From Rs1 sp034111875 (lineage in GTDB: Bacteria > Pseudomonadota > Gammaproteobacteria > Pseudomonadales > Balneatricaceae): 52,877 bases of DNA. A program made the position numbers and the translations under genes. How positions within the stretch are numbered: the first letter of the stretch is position 1; each line of letters opens with the position of its first letter. Of the stretch, positions 52,620 through 52,877 are shown piece after piece. Under the pieces are notes generated by a model. The model made no database searches, was not told the DNA's origin, and saw only the letters and a program-made list of their open reading frames with translations. The stretch covers positions 1 through 52,877 of the forward strand of contig JAWUWK010000093.1 in the NCBI GenBank assembly GCA_034111875.1, in the 5' to 3' direction.

Positions 52620-52877
52620 CTATGTTCGGGAAGCCTGTTGAAACGCAATGCATAACATATCCTTCATGAAGCTTTCTGGTGATGTTTCGACCTGTTTATT
52701 AAGCTCAAACCAACGAAACCACCCGATATATTTATACAGATTTTTCGTTGCAACTCCATGAAAACGCTGTAACCATTGCTTTAACCTCATGTGATACGCG
52801 TTGACGGTTTGGATATGAAAAACCTTATCTTTTACCCGTTCACCAAGGCTTTGATTTAATACAACATGATTAATTTT
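52620..52877 (-). CDS. IS1595/ISXO2-like transposase, C-terminal part (5' end outside window)
   Basis: Read on the minus strand, the frame is open from the window edge to a TAG at 52620-52622, giving 85 residues. HIQTVNAYHMRLKQWLQRFH, then GVATKNLYKYIGWFRW, is the C-terminal end of ISXO2-like DDE transposases (IS1595 family). The catalytic triad would lie further upstream, outside the window. Residues after that (FELNKQVETSPESF) are variable. No start codon is visible because the gene is cut by the window edge. Confidence 0.8.
   Translation of the reverse strand, partial: KINHVVLNQSLGERVKDKVFHIQTVNAYHMRLKQWLQRFHGVATKNLYKYIGWFRWFELNKQVETSPESFMKDMLCIAFQQASRT

Noticed and set aside
1..52877. 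CRISPR array, tRNA or rRNA genes, phage module, toxin-antitoxin pair
   Set aside because: No regularly spaced direct repeats, no tRNA-like cloverleaf and no recognisable phage or toxin proteins were seen in either strand.

Overview
The window reads as chromosomal DNA of a free-living, probably marine, motile gammaproteobacterium with a moderately AT-rich genome. Three things support this. It has a full LPS-transport and Mla outer-membrane lipid set, so it is Gram-negative. It has PomA/MotA-type flagellar stator genes. Its gene order from gatB to hisD also follows, from what I remember of Pseudomonas, a conserved gatB-gatA-gatC / mreBCD-maf-rng-yhdP / yjgA / ptsO-rapZ-ptsN-hpf-rpoN-lptBAC-kdsCD / mla-ibaG-murA-hisG-hisD block. 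I would place it near Cellvibrionales/Oceanospirillales-like lineages, but genus cannot be read from sequence alone.

Layout. 1-252: tail of a DDE transposase. 527-2517 (minus): motA-motB-PilZ stator operon. 2626-7285: DUF72 protein, a membrane-anchored cold-shock-domain protein (minus), slyX and plsB. 7378-10599 (minus): gatC-gatA-gatB for tRNA-dependent amidation. 10841-19591 (plus): mreB-mreC-mreD-maf-rng-yhdP, covering cell shape and envelope. 19667-29608 (minus): yjgA/darP, mgtE, the nitrogen-PTS/sigma-54 cluster (ptsO, rapZ, ptsN, hpf, rpoN), the LPS transport and Kdo genes (lptB, lptA, lptC, kdsC, kdsD) and a CaCA exchanger. 29965-37234 (plus): mlaFEDCB, ibaG, murA, hisG, hisD.

From 37.2 kb the content becomes accessory. 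There is a family III CoA-transferase/HMG-CoA-lyase-like pair followed by a small BFD-type [2Fe-2S] gene that appears frameshifted. Then come yaaA, trpS, a 3-mercaptopyruvate sulfurtransferase, a DyP peroxidase and a pentapeptide-repeat protein with a possible zinc-binding tail. A cyanophycin locus follows: cphB on the minus strand, and cphA plus a Mur-ligase-only paralogue on the plus strand. The window ends inside an IS1595/ISXO2-like transposase (minus), so both ends lie in different mobile elements, as expected for a contig broken at repeats.

How it works together. The core is envelope biogenesis: LPS transport, Kdo supply, phospholipid trafficking, phospholipid synthesis through PlsB, UDP-MurNAc supply through MurA, and cell shape through MreBCD. 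It is interleaved with nitrogen/carbon regulation (RpoN, EIIA-Ntr, NPr, RapZ). The cyanophycin locus adds a nitrogen/carbon storage polymer.

The most notable non-coding signals are: (1) two copies of a roughly 160-bp MITE-like element, each flanked by its own 5-bp target duplication (CTAAT and TTGAA); (2) perfect inverted repeats with a shared TTAAC core upstream of both cph synthetase-type genes; (3) a degenerate 49-bp repeat on both sides of yaaA; (4) a perfect 12-bp stem-loop between rng and yhdP; (5) a 12-C homopolymer downstream of hisD. I saw no CRISPR array, tRNA, rRNA or recognisable phage module.
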